A stretch of DNA of 64,000 nucleotides. Origin: Planctomycetaceae bacterium. GTDB taxonomy: Bacteria; Planctomycetota; Planctomycetia; Planctomycetales; Planctomycetaceae. The notes beneath the pieces are model-generated. The model ran no database searches and was not told the DNA's origin. It was given only the letters and a program-made list of their open reading frames with translations. A program made the position numbers and the translations under genes. Below, piece by piece: positions 18,882 through 28,011 of the stretch; the first letter of the stretch is position 1; each line of letters begins with the position of its first letter. Where the stretch lies: contig JAKFUG010000048.1 in assembly GCA_021732785.1 (NCBI GenBank), forward strand, positions 1-64,000, read 5' to 3'.

Positions 18882-21242
18882 TCATTTCACGTCAATAGTC
18901 ACTTTGTCGAGTGTGCCTGTAAATGCGAAGGGTGCTTTGTACTCGTGGCTGACCGGGGTGCCGGTGTTGCGACCGATCAGCAGACCGTACCCGGTAATGG
19001 CACTGTATTGCCCGGCTACCTTGATGCCCTTCCGCTCACCCGCCGGCTTGCCGTCCACGGAAATCGTGACGTTGCCAATGAAGTAATCTGGCTTCAAGGA
19101 TTTCTCGGTCGGTGTGAAATGAACGCTCAGCGTGTGTTTGCCGACTGGTACCGCTGCGGAGGAAGACACCGTGAACTGGTCGAGCTTCAGGTAGTTGTGG
19201 ACGTAATGAAACTTCTCGTCTTTGAGGAAGAGCGACCAGCCGCCGAACTCGCCGCCGCTACAGGCGAGCACGCCTTCCGCCCCTTTTTCGGGGAGGGTCA
19301 CGTGCGCGGTGATCGTATGCTCGACACCGAGAATTTGGGGGCCGGCCAGCGGGTGCAGGATCGATGTCCCCGGGTAGTAAGTATATTGCTTCTTCGGGAT
19401 CGCCGCGACCGGTCGCGTGGGATCGGCGACCCGTTCATACCGGCGGTCGTCCAGCGGGAAGACGTTGTACTGCTTCGCCTCGGTCTCCCACAGCGCGATT
19501 AACTCCTTCAGCTTTTCCGGGTTCGTCGCGGCGAGGTCGTGGGCCTCGGTGAAATCCACATCCGTGTTGTAAAGCTCCCACTTGTCGTCGGACCACGGCG
19601 TGTCCTTCTTGTGCCACGTCACCGCGGTCCACCCGTCGGCCCAGATCGCGCGGCTGCCGAGCATCTCGTAGTACTGCACCTTCTTGCGGGTCTTTTCCTT
19701 CCCATCCGTGAACGAGTAAAACATGCTTACGCCATGCAACGGCATTTGCTGGACACCGTTGACGGAAGTCGGGGCCGGCAGATCGGTCGCTTCGAGAATC
19801 GTCGGGACGATATCGATGATGTGGTGGTACTGGTTGCGAATCGCGCCGCCGTCCTTGATTTTCGCAGGCCATGAGACGATGAGCGGATCGGTGTTGCCTC
19901 CCGAGTGGGTGTCCTGCTTCCAGCGCTTCAGTGGCGAGTTGCCGGCCATTGCCCATCCAAACGGGTAATGCGGATCGGTGGACGGACCGCCCGCCTCGTC
20001 CAGCTTCGTGATCATTTCCTCCACGGTATCCGGAAAATAGTTTCGGAAGCGGTCGGTGTTGAGCGTGCCGTTCTGCAAGCCTTCCTGCGACGCCCCGTTA
20101 TCGGAGACGAGAATGACGAGGGTATTCTCGCGGACGCCCAACTCGTCGAGAGCATCGAACACGCGGCCGAGGTGATGATCGGTGTGGTGGAGGAATCCGG
20201 CGAAGACTTCCTGCAACCGGCAGTAGACTTTCTTCTGATTGTCGTTCAGTTCAGTCCAGGCTTGCACGCCAGGGTTTGCCGGCGGCAGCACCGCATCTTG
20301 CGCGATAATGCCGAGCTTCTTCTGCCGCTCGAACGTCTCCTCACGGACCTGGTCCCACCCTTGGTCGAATTTCCCTTTGTACTTCGCGATGAATTCCTTG
20401 GGGGCGTGCAATGGCGCGTGGGCCGCACCGAGAGCGAGGTAGGTGAAGAACGGACGGCCCGTGTTCGCCTGCTGCTGGTCACGGATGTCGGCGATGACGT
20501 GGTCGCAGAGGTCGGCAGTCAGGTGGTATCCGGGGCGCGGCGGCGTGTCGATGAAGTGATTATCCTGTGCTAACAGCGGGGCCCACTGATCGGTTTCACC
20601 GCCGAGAAACCCGTAGTATTTCTCAAACCCCATGCCGAGTGGCCAGCGGTCGAACGGCCCGGCCGCGGTGTAGGCCGTGTACGGAGCGAGGTGCCACTTG
20701 CCCTGTGCCATCGTGTTGTAGCCGTTCTGCTTGAGCGTCTCGGCGATGGTCCCCGCACTCTTGGGGATCGACCCGAAGCTGCCCGGATAACCGGTCGCGG
20801 CTTCCGTGATGGCCGCGAGGCCAATCGCGTGGTGATTGCGGCCAGTGAGCAGCGCGCCGCGCGAGGGCGAGCAGAGCGCGGTGGTGTGGAAGTTGTTATA
20901 GCGCAGTCCGCTCGCTGCCAGCTTGTCGATGTTCGGCGTCGCGATCGGGCCGCCGTAACAGCCGAGTTGCCCGTATCCAACATCATCGAGAACGACGATC
21001 AGAACATTGGGAGTACCGGCGGGGGCCGTCACCGGCAATGCCGGCCCGAAATCCGGGGTGGACTCCTTGTAGTTCGGACCGATCTTGCCCTTGAACTCTG
21101 GAGTCGGCGGGGGCAGCACCGACCGATCCAGCTTCGCGGGTGGCTCCCCCGATGGATTCCGGTCCTGTGAGGCGACGGTTCGCCAGCCGAGTGTGCAGGC
21201 GAACGCAATCAACGTAACTAGAGTGAGAAAATGGAACCGCAT
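18882..21242 (-). CDS. Secreted arylsulfatase (formylglycine sulfatase)
   Basis: A 786-residue paralogue of the sulfatase at 15900. Signal peptide about 1-25; LIVVLDDVGYGQLGCYGG near 83; active-site signature CSPSRGALLTGR near 121, with the Cys that becomes formylglycine; end domain closing LDKVTIDVK. The signature differs from the upstream copy (Ser instead of Thr after Pro), so the two probably differ in substrate. The ATG at 21242 begins the signal peptide directly. Probably acts on sulfated polysaccharide outside the cytoplasm. Confidence 0.93.
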   Translation of the reverse strand: MRFHFLTLVTLIAFACTLGWRTVASQDRNPSGEPPAKLDRSVLPPPTPEFKGKIGPNYKESTPDFGPALPVTAPAGTPNVLIVVLDDVGYGQLGCYGGPIATPNIDKLAASGLRYNNFHTTALCSPSRGALLTGRNHHAIGLAAITEAATGYPGSFGSIPKSAGTIAETLKQNGYNTMAQGKWHLAPYTAYTAAGPFDRWPLGMGFEKYYGFLGGETDQWAPLLAQDNHFIDTPPRPGYHLTADLCDHVIADIRDQQQANTGRPFFTYLALGAAHAPLHAPKEFIAKYKGKFDQGWDQVREETFERQKKLGIIAQDAVLPPANPGVQAWTELNDNQKKVYCRLQEVFAGFLHHTDHHLGRVFDALDELGVRENTLVILVSDNGASQEGLQNGTLNTDRFRNYFPDTVEEMITKLDEAGGPSTDPHYPFGWAMAGNSPLKRWKQDTHSGGNTDPLIVSWPAKIKDGGAIRNQYHHIIDIVPTILEATDLPAPTSVNGVQQMPLHGVSMFYSFTDGKEKTRKKVQYYEMLGSRAIWADGWTAVTWHKKDTPWSDDKWELYNTDVDFTEAHDLAATNPEKLKELIALWETEAKQYNVFPLDDRRYERVADPTRPVAAIPKKQYTYYPGTSILHPLAGPQILGVEHTITAHVTLPEKGAEGVLACSGGEFGGWSLFLKDEKFHYVHNYLKLDQFTVSSSAAVPVGKHTLSVHFTPTEKSLKPDYFIGNVTISVDGKPAGERKGIKVAGQYSAITGYGLLIGRNTGTPVSHEYKAPFAFTGTLDKVTIDVK

Positions 21243-21323
21243 GATGTGTATCTCTACTTGCTTGGTGCAAAGGCAATCGCTGACTGGAAGCCTTCGCTCC
21301 AGTTTCTCAGGATCAGCGACGCA

Positions 21324-21584
21324 TCATTGATTTAGTTCAATCATCACGTTCCCCAGCTTGCCGGTGAACTGATTCTTTCGCTCGTCATACTTTTCGGTGA
21401 CAGGAGTGCCACGATCCAGGCCCTCATCGGCGGTCTCGTGCGATTTGCCAAACGCGGCGGTGTTGAAACCGTTGAGCCGCAGCATCTCGGCGAGCGGGGC
21501 GACATTCTGCGGCCGCTGACCGGTCATCAGCCACCCACAACTGAAGACCACCAGTACGGCACAGTTCGCACATCGGGCACGCAT
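21324..21584 (-). pseudogene. Sulfatase remnant with internal deletion
   Basis: An 86-codon open frame combines a mid-catalytic-domain piece of a sulfatase (APLAEMLRLNGFNTAAFGKS) directly with a C-terminal tail (GLDRGTPVTEKYDERKNQFT, then GKLGNVMIELN). The metal site, the CxPxR signature and several hundred residues are missing, so it cannot be an active sulfatase. The frame remains open, which points to an in-frame deletion. Confidence 0.7.
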
Positions 21585-21625
21585 GCCAGAGTCTCCGTTG
21601 AAGCACAGGGGGTTTCAGTCGATCG

Positions 21626-22105
21626 TCACTTTAACTCGACTTTGTCGTAGCCGGTGGCGAGTTCCGTAATTCCTGCGAAGGCCGCGGAATGGTGATTACG
21701 CCCCGTGATCAGGGCGGCCCGCGTCGGACTGCACAGCGCGGTGGTGTGGAAGCGGTTATACCGCAAACCCTCGGCCGCCAATTTGTCCATCGTCGGCGAT
21801 GTCACGCCGCCGCCGAAGGTGCTGAACTGCCCGAAGCCGGCATCATCGAGCAGGATCAGCACGACGTTCGGCGCCCCCTTGGGCGGCTGCACCGGTTGCG
21901 GAAACTGCGCTTTGTCCGAATCAAGATACGTCCGGCCAACTTCACCGGGGAAATGGAAGTCCGGTCGAGGCAATACCTGCGGCGTGCCTTTTGGCCGCGC
22001 TGCGGTCGCATCCGTTTTTTTGTCCTGAGCGTTGGACGCCAGCCCGCCATACAAACCGCCGATAACCAGAATTGCGATCAAACCGGTTCGCGCAATTTGG
22101 AACAT
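21626..22105 (-). pseudogene. Sulfatase N-terminal remnant fused to the last codons
   Basis: A 159-residue frame starts properly (ATG at 22105, AAGGA 9 bases upstream) with a signal peptide, the metal site [17 protein letters not shown] and the signature [12 protein letters not shown]. Just after ITELATGY it jumps to DKVELK and stops; intact sulfatases end in almost the same way (DKVTIDVK). So an internal deletion has removed about 600 residues in frame. The product would hold the formylglycine site but not the fold. It might still be translated. Confidence 0.75.
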
Positions 22106-22281
22106 GCTGATAATCCTTAGCTCTTTTGCGATTTGTTTGTGATGCCGAATGGTCGTCATCGGGGATCAATGACGAGCCGCCATTCGTCGAATGAATGGGG
22201 ACTATGATGTGCAGGATCAATACCATCGTTCCAAGATCGCGCTGGCGAGTGTCGAATTCGCGCATCATCGGTCGGACAGCC

Positions 22282-23190
22282 TCATTGAGTCCCCGCATCC
22301 ATGCCCAACTGCGACACGAGAAAGGCGAACACGTCCGCTTCCTGGGCCACGCGTTCCGCCAGCGGCGTTCCTTGCCCGTGACCGGTGTCGAAACTGTAGC
22401 GCAACAGGATTGGCTTCGTCGACTTCGTAGCGGCCTGGAGCCGAGCCGTCATTTTTCGAGAGTGATACGGATCGACACGGCCATCATGGTCGCCGGTGAG
22501 AAACAGCACCGCCGGATAGGACGTGCCGTCGTTGACGTGATGGTACGGTGAGTAAGCGAATAACGCGTCGAACTGCGAACGATTCTTGACGGTGCCGAAC
22601 TCGGTGATATTGAAGGCCCCATTGGGATGGAGTTCCACGCGCAGCATGTCGTAGATGCCGACGTGCGCGACGACAGCGGCGAAGAGTTCCGGGTGCTGGG
22701 TCAAGGTGGCTCCCATCAGCAGACCGCCATTGCTCCCTCCTTCAATGGCGAGTTTTTTCGGATGCGTGTATCCCCGCTCGATCAGGTGCTGGGTGCAGGC
22801 GGCGAAGTCGTCGAACACGTTTTGTTTGTGGGTGAGATGGCCAGCCTTGTGCCAGTCGTCGCCGAATTCGCCCCCACCGCGCAGATTCGCGACGGCGAAG
22901 ACGCCGCCACGGTTCAGCCAAACCTCGCGGCTGGCTTTGAAGGAAGGTGATAAGCTGATCCCGTAACCGCCGTAGGCATACAATAAGGTGGGGTTCGCAC
23001 CATCCAGGCGAATTCCCTTGCGGCGGATGATGTTCAACGGCACGCGCGTTCCGTCTTTGGAAGTGGCGAACTCGCGGACGACTTCACAATGGTTGAAATC
23101 CGCTGGCGTCGTTCGATACAGCGCCGGGCGTTGGCTGTCACCATGAGCGGGATCGAACTGATACCAGGCGGCGGGTTGCCGAGTTTCAAA
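22282..23190 (-). pseudogene. Prolyl oligopeptidase (S9A) fragment, catalytic domain only
   Basis: The frame holds the alpha/beta-hydrolase domain of prolyl oligopeptidase with the full triad: Ser in EGGSNGGLL, Asp in DHDGRVDP, His in DTGHGQG. Family-like sequence continues upstream of the first possible start (GTG, 23043) as WYQFDPAHGDSQRPALY up to about 23170. It then ends abruptly at a stop, in sequence belonging to a GH105 gene on the other strand. The N-terminal beta-propeller (about 400 residues) is missing. A product of 253 residues could be made, but without the propeller it is unlikely to work as a normal oligopeptidase. Confidence 0.8.
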
Positions 23191-23549
23191 AGCACATGGG
23201 GGCCCTCAAACCTTATCAGGATGCCAAAACCGGCTGCTGGCATCAGGTCATCGATCATCCTGAGAGTTACGACGAATACTCCTGCACCTGCATGATCGGC
23301 TTCGCCATGCAGCGCGGGATCCGCCGGGGCTGGCTGCCGCAGAACGAATACCAACCCTGCGTTAATCAAGCGTGGCGGGCCATTCAGGAACGGACCAGCG
23401 CCGATGGAAAACTCATCAATGTCTGCTCAGGCACCGGCAAACAGAAAACACTTCAAGACTACTTCGACCGCCCGGCGATCAATGGTCGCGATGACCGCGG
23501 CGGTGCGATGGGGTTGCTCTTCGCAACGGAACTTATTGAGAGTGAGTAG
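23178..23549 (+). pseudogene. GH105 unsaturated rhamnogalacturonyl hydrolase, C-terminal fragment
   Basis: The plus-strand frame reads AEFQKHMGALKPYQDAKTG, CWHQVIDHPESYDEYSCTCM, INGRDDRGGAMGLLFATEL. This is the typical C-terminal third of a GH105/GH88-type unsaturated glucuronyl hydrolase, an enzyme of pectin breakdown. The first two thirds of the gene, including its start, are missing. The break lies within a few dozen bases of the break in the oligopeptidase gene on the opposite strand, so one rearrangement cut both. Confidence 0.7.
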
Positions 23550-23578
23550 TCAAACCAACCGCACGCTATTGACGGCGG

Positions 23579-24865
23579 CTATTGTCGATGAATCGTTCCT
23601 TCCTTCATGACGAAGATCACTTTCCGCATCGCGCGGATATCTTCGAGGGGATTGCCTTCCACGGCGATGATGTCGGCGACTTTCCCAGCTTCAATCGTGC
23701 CCAGGCGATCATCGATCTTGAGAAGCTGCGCTGCTACCAGCGTGGCCGATTGAATGGCGACCATCGGTGGCATGCCCCCTTCGGCCATGAGTTCGAATTC
23801 ATGAGCATTCTCGCCATGCGGTGACACCCCCGAATCGGTGCCGAACGCGATCTTCAGTCCCGCGGCATAACCCTTCACGAAGGTGGCTTTCATTTGGGGA
23901 CCGATTGCGGCCGCTTTGGGGCGGACAATCTCCGGAAAGTAGCCCGGCTCTTCGGCCTTCTTCGCGACCCACTCCCCGGCCATGTTGGTGGGAACCCAAT
24001 AGGTGCCTCTCTCTTTCATCAACGCGATCACTTCGTCGGTGAGGAAAGTGCCGTGCTCGATTGATGTCACACCCGCCAGGACGGCCCGCCGAATCCCTTC
24101 GGTCCCGTGGGCATGCACCGCGACCGTCATGTCATAATCTCGGGCCGTTTCCACCACGGCCTGAAGTTCTGCCTCGGTAAACTGCGGATTCTGACCGTTT
24201 GCTGCCAGACTCAAAACGCCGCCAGTGGCGGTGAGCTTGATCAGATTGGCACCATCCTTGTAACGCTGTCGCACCGCCTTCCGCGCATCATCGACGCCGT
24301 TGATCACCCCTTCCACGGGACCGCCATCTTTCCGATAGTCCCCGCGTAAAGAGTTTGTCGGGTCTGCATGCCCGCCCGTGGTCGCCAGTGATTTCCCAGC
24401 GGTGAAAATCCGGGGACCAACCACCCAGCCCTTCTCAATCGCGTTCCGGAGCGCGACCGAATTGACGCCGTTGTCACCGAGTTCGCGAACCGTCGTGAAT
24501 CCCGCCATCAGCGTGGCACGAGCATAGACCGTCGACCGCAGCGCGTAATCGGCCTGCTCCATAAAGAACCGCTCGGTGTACGAGTCCTTGGAGTGCTGGG
24601 ACATCAGATGCGTGTGCATGTCCATGAGGCCGGGCATCACCGTGCGATCCGTCAGCGAGATCAACCGATCGCCTTCGCCGGGTTTGGCAAACCCGTCGTC
24701 GATTCGCACGATTTTGCCGCCGTCGATGTAGATCGAGACCTTGCTGCGCGGCTCGGCGCTGCGACCGTCGATCAGTCGCCCGGCGTGAATCAGAGTTCCT
24801 GCGGCGGAGACATTGGTTCCCCATACGATTCCGAGAGACACGACGGCGAAGCCTATCGATCGCAT
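23579..24865 (-). CDS. Secreted metal-dependent amidohydrolase
   Basis: A 428-residue protein of the amidohydrolase superfamily (imidazolonepropionase/Xaa-Pro dipeptidase-like branch). Signal peptide about 1-21. Metal ligands: HTH in [11 protein letters not shown] near 83, later [13 protein letters not shown] and SIEHG, and the Asp in [12 protein letters not shown]. The lysine ligand position is plausible in LIKLTATGG. These enzymes hydrolyse amide bonds of peptides or cyclic amides; the substrate cannot be read from sequence. ATG at 24865; the ribosome site is weak. It follows a beta-helix gene on the same strand by about 120 bases. Confidence 0.88.
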   Translation of the reverse strand: MRSIGFAVVSLGIVWGTNVSAAGTLIHAGRLIDGRSAEPRSKVSIYIDGGKIVRIDDGFAKPGEGDRLISLTDRTVMPGLMDMHTHLMSQHSKDSYTERFFMEQADYALRSTVYARATLMAGFTTVRELGDNGVNSVALRNAIEKGWVVGPRIFTAGKSLATTGGHADPTNSLRGDYRKDGGPVEGVINGVDDARKAVRQRYKDGANLIKLTATGGVLSLAANGQNPQFTEAELQAVVETARDYDMTVAVHAHGTEGIRRAVLAGVTSIEHGTFLTDEVIALMKERGTYWVPTNMAGEWVAKKAEEPGYFPEIVRPKAAAIGPQMKATFVKGYAAGLKIAFGTDSGVSPHGENAHEFELMAEGGMPPMVAIQSATLVAAQLLKIDDRLGTIEAGKVADIIAVEGNPLEDIRAMRKVIFVMKEGTIHRQ

Positions 24866-24987
24866 TTATGAATGCCCACAAGTGGAGAGGTGACGTAGGA
24901 CAAGGGCTATCGTGATCGATGGTTGAAAGTCCCGCAATGCAGCCGGGATCGTCCTGGTATTCCCATCTGCAATTTCCTGAGGACGAT

Positions 24988-26292
24988 TCAGGGCTTCAAC
25001 TCGATATTGGCCACGCCGCCACTTCCCGCGGGAAAGAGATTGCCGAGAAAATGCAGATTGCGCGGGGCATTCGGTTCCCCTTCAATGCGCACTGCGTACC
25101 GATAGCGTGCTTCCCCGACCGTGTGCAGCATGTTTCCCTGAATGATCACATCGCTCAAAGGCGGATCATCGGGTTCCTGGCCGTGATCGAACCGAATTGG
25201 CGACCGTTCCAAGCCCCAGATCCAATGCGCATCGCCGTATCCGAAGTCAGAGATGATGTTGTTCGCGATGATGGAGCCGCCGTCGGTGTTCTTGGTGTGT
25301 GATGCCACGCCCGGCATCAGCCCGATCGCCCAGAGGCTGTTCTTGATGAACTGATTGCCCGTGATGAGGACATTCCGTGAGCCGTGCATCGCCTTCATGC
25401 CCATGAACGAATTGACGATGAGATTGCTGGATACGATCACATGATCGGAGTGCAGATCGATTCCCTGGGCGGCATTCTCGATGTGGTTCCCGATGATCCG
25501 GGTGAGATCACTGACTTCCGGCCCCGTCACAATGATGGCGGAACCTTGCTGCCAAGCGTCGGTATAGGCCGCGTCCCATGCCTGCTGGTTCATGAGCCGG
25601 CCTTTTGTGGGACTCTTTTTGACCCAGTCACCGAGCTGGAATTGGGCTTTGATTTCCGGCGTGGGGCGCAGATTCTCTTCGATAATGCGGTTGCTCTCAA
25701 TCAGCGTGCCAGTCGATCGATTCACGTTAATTCCCGTGCCGTCGGTGCAGTTGAAGGCATATCCCCAGTTCATATCCGCGGTACGATCATCCACGGAGAC
25801 TCTCATGTAGTTCCGCACGAAACAGTGACTGATGCGCGACCCATGGCATTCCCGTAGCGAGATCGCTGCTGCGCGCGTCTGGTTATCGATGACACGCACA
25901 TTGTCGATCACCAGATCCCGGCAACTGATCGCGATAATGCCCTCTTTCGACGTCTCCCGCTTGGTGTCAAGCCGTGTTAGCGTTAGGTCACGCAGTTCGA
26001 CACCAACCGCGTTTTCGATCTCGATAATCGGATGATCGGGATGGCTTTGGATGATTCGGCCGGGACCCCATAATCCCGAACGATCACGGTGCAATTGAAT
26101 CTTCGTGGAGACTTCGTGATCACCCGCGGGAACGTAAAGCCTTCGACCGGGATTGGCATTAATGGCCGCCTGGATCGAGGGGTAGTCCGTAACGGAGAGC
26201 AGCGCCGGCGAATTCGGATTCGCGGGGTTGGCTTGAAGCCCGACGGCTTGAACGCAGACGAACAAGAACAGACCGTGCAGCACGAGATTCAT
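24988..26292 (-). CDS. Secreted right-handed beta-helix (pectate-lyase-like) protein
   Basis: A 434-residue protein with a signal peptide (about 1-20). It opens with a typical parallel beta-helix cap (DYPSIQAAINANPGRRLYVP). Repeating strand motifs follow (VELRDLTL, LVIDNVRV, RISHCFV, TLIESNRI, LTRIIGNHIE, VLITGNQF, GSIIANNI, VIIQGNML, LHFLGNLF), each with a turn Asn or Asp. This fold is used by polysaccharide lyases and epimerases, but I see no assured catalytic set, so the activity is open. It sits among sulfatases and a GH105 remnant, suggesting work on polysaccharide. Confidence 0.82.
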   Translation of the reverse strand: MNLVLHGLFLFVCVQAVGLQANPANPNSPALLSVTDYPSIQAAINANPGRRLYVPAGDHEVSTKIQLHRDRSGLWGPGRIIQSHPDHPIIEIENAVGVELRDLTLTRLDTKRETSKEGIIAISCRDLVIDNVRVIDNQTRAAAISLRECHGSRISHCFVRNYMRVSVDDRTADMNWGYAFNCTDGTGINVNRSTGTLIESNRIIEENLRPTPEIKAQFQLGDWVKKSPTKGRLMNQQAWDAAYTDAWQQGSAIIVTGPEVSDLTRIIGNHIENAAQGIDLHSDHVIVSSNLIVNSFMGMKAMHGSRNVLITGNQFIKNSLWAIGLMPGVASHTKNTDGGSIIANNIISDFGYGDAHWIWGLERSPIRFDHGQEPDDPPLSDVIIQGNMLHTVGEARYRYAVRIEGEPNAPRNLHFLGNLFPAGSGGVANIELKP

Positions 26293-26433
26293 GCGTTTTC
26301 CAGTATCGGGTTGATGGTGTCCGACGCAATCGGCTTGGAAGGCTCTGGCTCATTGTTTGAGTGGGCACTGGGATGTTACAACCGTGCGGCTGCCGGTTCC
26401 TCCGGTCGATCATGATTGCTGTCGAGGTCACCC

Positions 26434-26625
26434 ATGACCATGAGCTTGTGCGAACGCTGCTGCTACAGGAAAGAAGTCGTCTCGGGAAAGGGTTCCCGCT
26501 TTCTTCTTTGCCAGAAGTCGACGACGGATCATCACTTTCCCAAATACCCGCCGCAGCCCGTCACCGAATGTATCGCCTTTGAGCCGACGAGATTCGAAAA
26601 AAACGCGACCGACGATCCAACTTGA
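26434..26625 (+). CDS. Small CxxC protein conserved in planctomycetes
   Basis: A 63-residue protein beginning MTMSLCERC, then GSRFLLCQK and KYPPQPVTECIAFEP. The four Cys (CxxC, then two single Cys) suggest a zinc-binding knuckle. The pattern (SLCxxC, VVSGKGSRFLLC, FPKYPPQPVxxC) matches short hypothetical proteins I know from planctomycetes. GAGG lies 6 bases before the ATG at 26434, which decides this start over an earlier one in the open frame. Function unknown. Confidence 0.65.
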   Translation: MTMSLCERCCYRKEVVSGKGSRFLLCQKSTTDHHFPKYPPQPVTECIAFEPTRFEKNATDDPT

Positions 26626-26629
26626 GATG

Positions 26630-26944
26630 TCACGGTATTCTCAAGGAAATCAACGACTCTTTTGCATCTCTTGTAAGACGCTTGATCGCAAACTCACGTT
26701 TCAGGGCCTGGCTTCGGCTTGGCAACGATTCCTGGTAGGTCAGCATCACCGGCCGTCGGGAGCGCGTATAGCGAGAGGCGGTTCCCTGATTATGTTGATC
26801 GACGCGGCGCACCAAGTTGTTCGTGATCCCGGTGTAGAGGGTGGCATCAGCACACCGCACGATATAGACGAACCAGCCTCGATCGAGTGGACTTTTCTCG
26901 GGTTGGACCGCGCTGCGTGCCACTTTGGATTCATTCCCCGTCAT
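26630..26944 (-). CDS. GIY-YIG nuclease family protein
   Basis: Carries a compact GIY-YIG domain like YhbQ: WFVYIVRCADATLYTGITNN, LVRRVDQHNQG, SRYTRSRRPV, and a Glu-bearing ALKREFAIKRLTR helix. These small endonucleases cut DNA; the cellular role of the stand-alone family is not settled. The start is uncertain: ATG at 26944 gives 104 residues with about 23 before the domain, while a GTG at 27013 and an ATG at 27001 are also open. No strong ribosome site at any of them. Its 3' end nearly touches the convergent CxxC gene. Confidence 0.8.
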   Translation of the reverse strand: MTGNESKVARSAVQPEKSPLDRGWFVYIVRCADATLYTGITNNLVRRVDQHNQGTASRYTRSRRPVMLTYQESLPSRSQALKREFAIKRLTRDAKESLISLRIP

Positions 26945-27438
26945 CGATGCTGACCGAGTGCAATTGGCCCGTGCAAATCGCTTTACAGCCGAACCTGACA
27001 TTCCTGAATTCACGCAGCGGGTCCGGAGAGAGTGTCGTTGGCGTTCGACGCCCGCCGAGAGTTTGGACCACGAGAATCAGGCCGACTCAAGAAGGGGGAA
27101 TTGCTCTCCCTCAGAGCGTTTCTAACGCTGTCGTCGTCGCGGGTCAGGAAGCCGGCTTCAGTCAGCAGGCATAACGTCTTTTTTGCACGTTTCGTCGCAA
27201 AAAAGGTATCTCCGAAGGTATCACCGAGCCCATAAACGACACAAGGCCGCATGAGCGGCCTTGTGCTAAGTCTTTTTGCAACAGTGAGTTGCATTCCAGT
27301 CGGGACAACAGGACGGCTATTGAACTTTTCTTGGCCGGCATCCGGGGCTGGGAAGCCGGAGTTCGGCGGCGGATGGATGACGGAAAGCCTTTCCCAGAAT
27401 GACCTTGCTTCTGTTATCGCTCGACAGGTCGGTGATCG
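26945..27438. other. Gene-free stretch between nuclease and merR
   Basis: About 490 bases with several overlapping open frames on both strands, none showing a recognisable domain. A strong hairpin with a T-run lies at 27240-27277. The mercury region starts to the right of it, so a boundary of an acquired segment could lie here, but no att-like repeat was found. Confidence 0.4.
27240..27277 (+). terminator. Intrinsic terminator hairpin
   Basis: Perfect 11-bp stem CACAAGGCCGC / GCGGCCTTGTG with the loop ATGA (27240-27265), followed after five bases by TCTTTTT. It reads as a terminator for plus-strand transcription, although no plus-strand gene is seen just upstream. Confidence 0.65.
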
Positions 27439-27855
27439 TCACTTGGTCTCCGACGTTTCTCGCAACGTCTCGATGACGTGGCAGCAGTCGAGCTGCTCCG
27501 TATCTTTGCATTTCTCCAGTGACTCCTTCAGCACTCGCTGAACATGACGCAAGTCCTTTAGCCGTTGATCCACTTCAGACAGCCGATCTTCAATGCGCGA
27601 CTGCACTTCTCGACAAGATGCAGCGGTGTTACTCGGCGTTGAAAGAAGCGCCTTCACGTCATCCAGCGTGAAACCGATGGCCTGCGCTGCCCGAATGAAC
27701 TTCAACTTGCGGAGTGACCCCTCGCTGTAGAGCCGATAGTTGCCCGCACTGCGGTCTTCCGGCTCGACCAGTCCCACCCGCTCGTAGTAACGAACCGTCG
27801 TTGTTGGTATCTCGGCTGCGTGCGCTAGTTGGCTGACGGTGTACTGCTTGCTCAT
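27439..27855 (-). CDS. merR: MerR mercury-responsive transcription regulator
   Basis: A 138-residue MerR-family regulator. The winged helix is at the N-terminus (YTVSQLAHAAEIPTTTVRYYERVGL), followed by the dimerisation helix. Cysteines at 81, 116 and 125 have the same spacing (35 and 9) as the Hg(II) ligands C82, C117, C126 of classical MerR, so mercury sensing is strongly suggested. It is divergent from the fusion transporter gene. A perfect palindrome sits between the -35 and -10 elements of the opposite promoter, as expected for a DNA-distorting MerR activator. ATG at 27855 has AGAGG directly adjacent, so spacing is poor. Confidence 0.9.
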   Translation of the reverse strand: MSKQYTVSQLAHAAEIPTTTVRYYERVGLVEPEDRSAGNYRLYSEGSLRKLKFIRAAQAIGFTLDDVKALLSTPSNTAASCREVQSRIEDRLSEVDQRLKDLRHVQRVLKESLEKCKDTEQLDCCHVIETLRETSETK

Positions 27856-27932
27856 CCTCTTGGCTTAACTCCCTGAAATTACAGGCGTTGTGACCATTAC
27901 GCGGGAACATTCAAGAATCCCGATAATCGGCC

Positions 27933-27966
27933 TTGACCTTGCACTCAAGTGCAAGGTCAATAATAC
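27933..27966 (+). promoter_or_regulatory. MerR-type promoter and operator
   Basis: TTGACC (27933-27938) as -35 and AATAAT (27959-27964) as -10 are 20 bases apart, the overlong spacer typical of MerR-family promoters. Between and over them lies a perfect inverted repeat with 13-base arms (TTGACCTTGCACT at 27933-27945, its complement at 27948-27960). Transcription runs towards the fusion gene at 28012. Confidence 0.8.
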
Positions 27967-28011
27967 AGAAAACGAACTCGAGGGGCAATTCAATTCAGGG
28001 GAAGAGACGCC

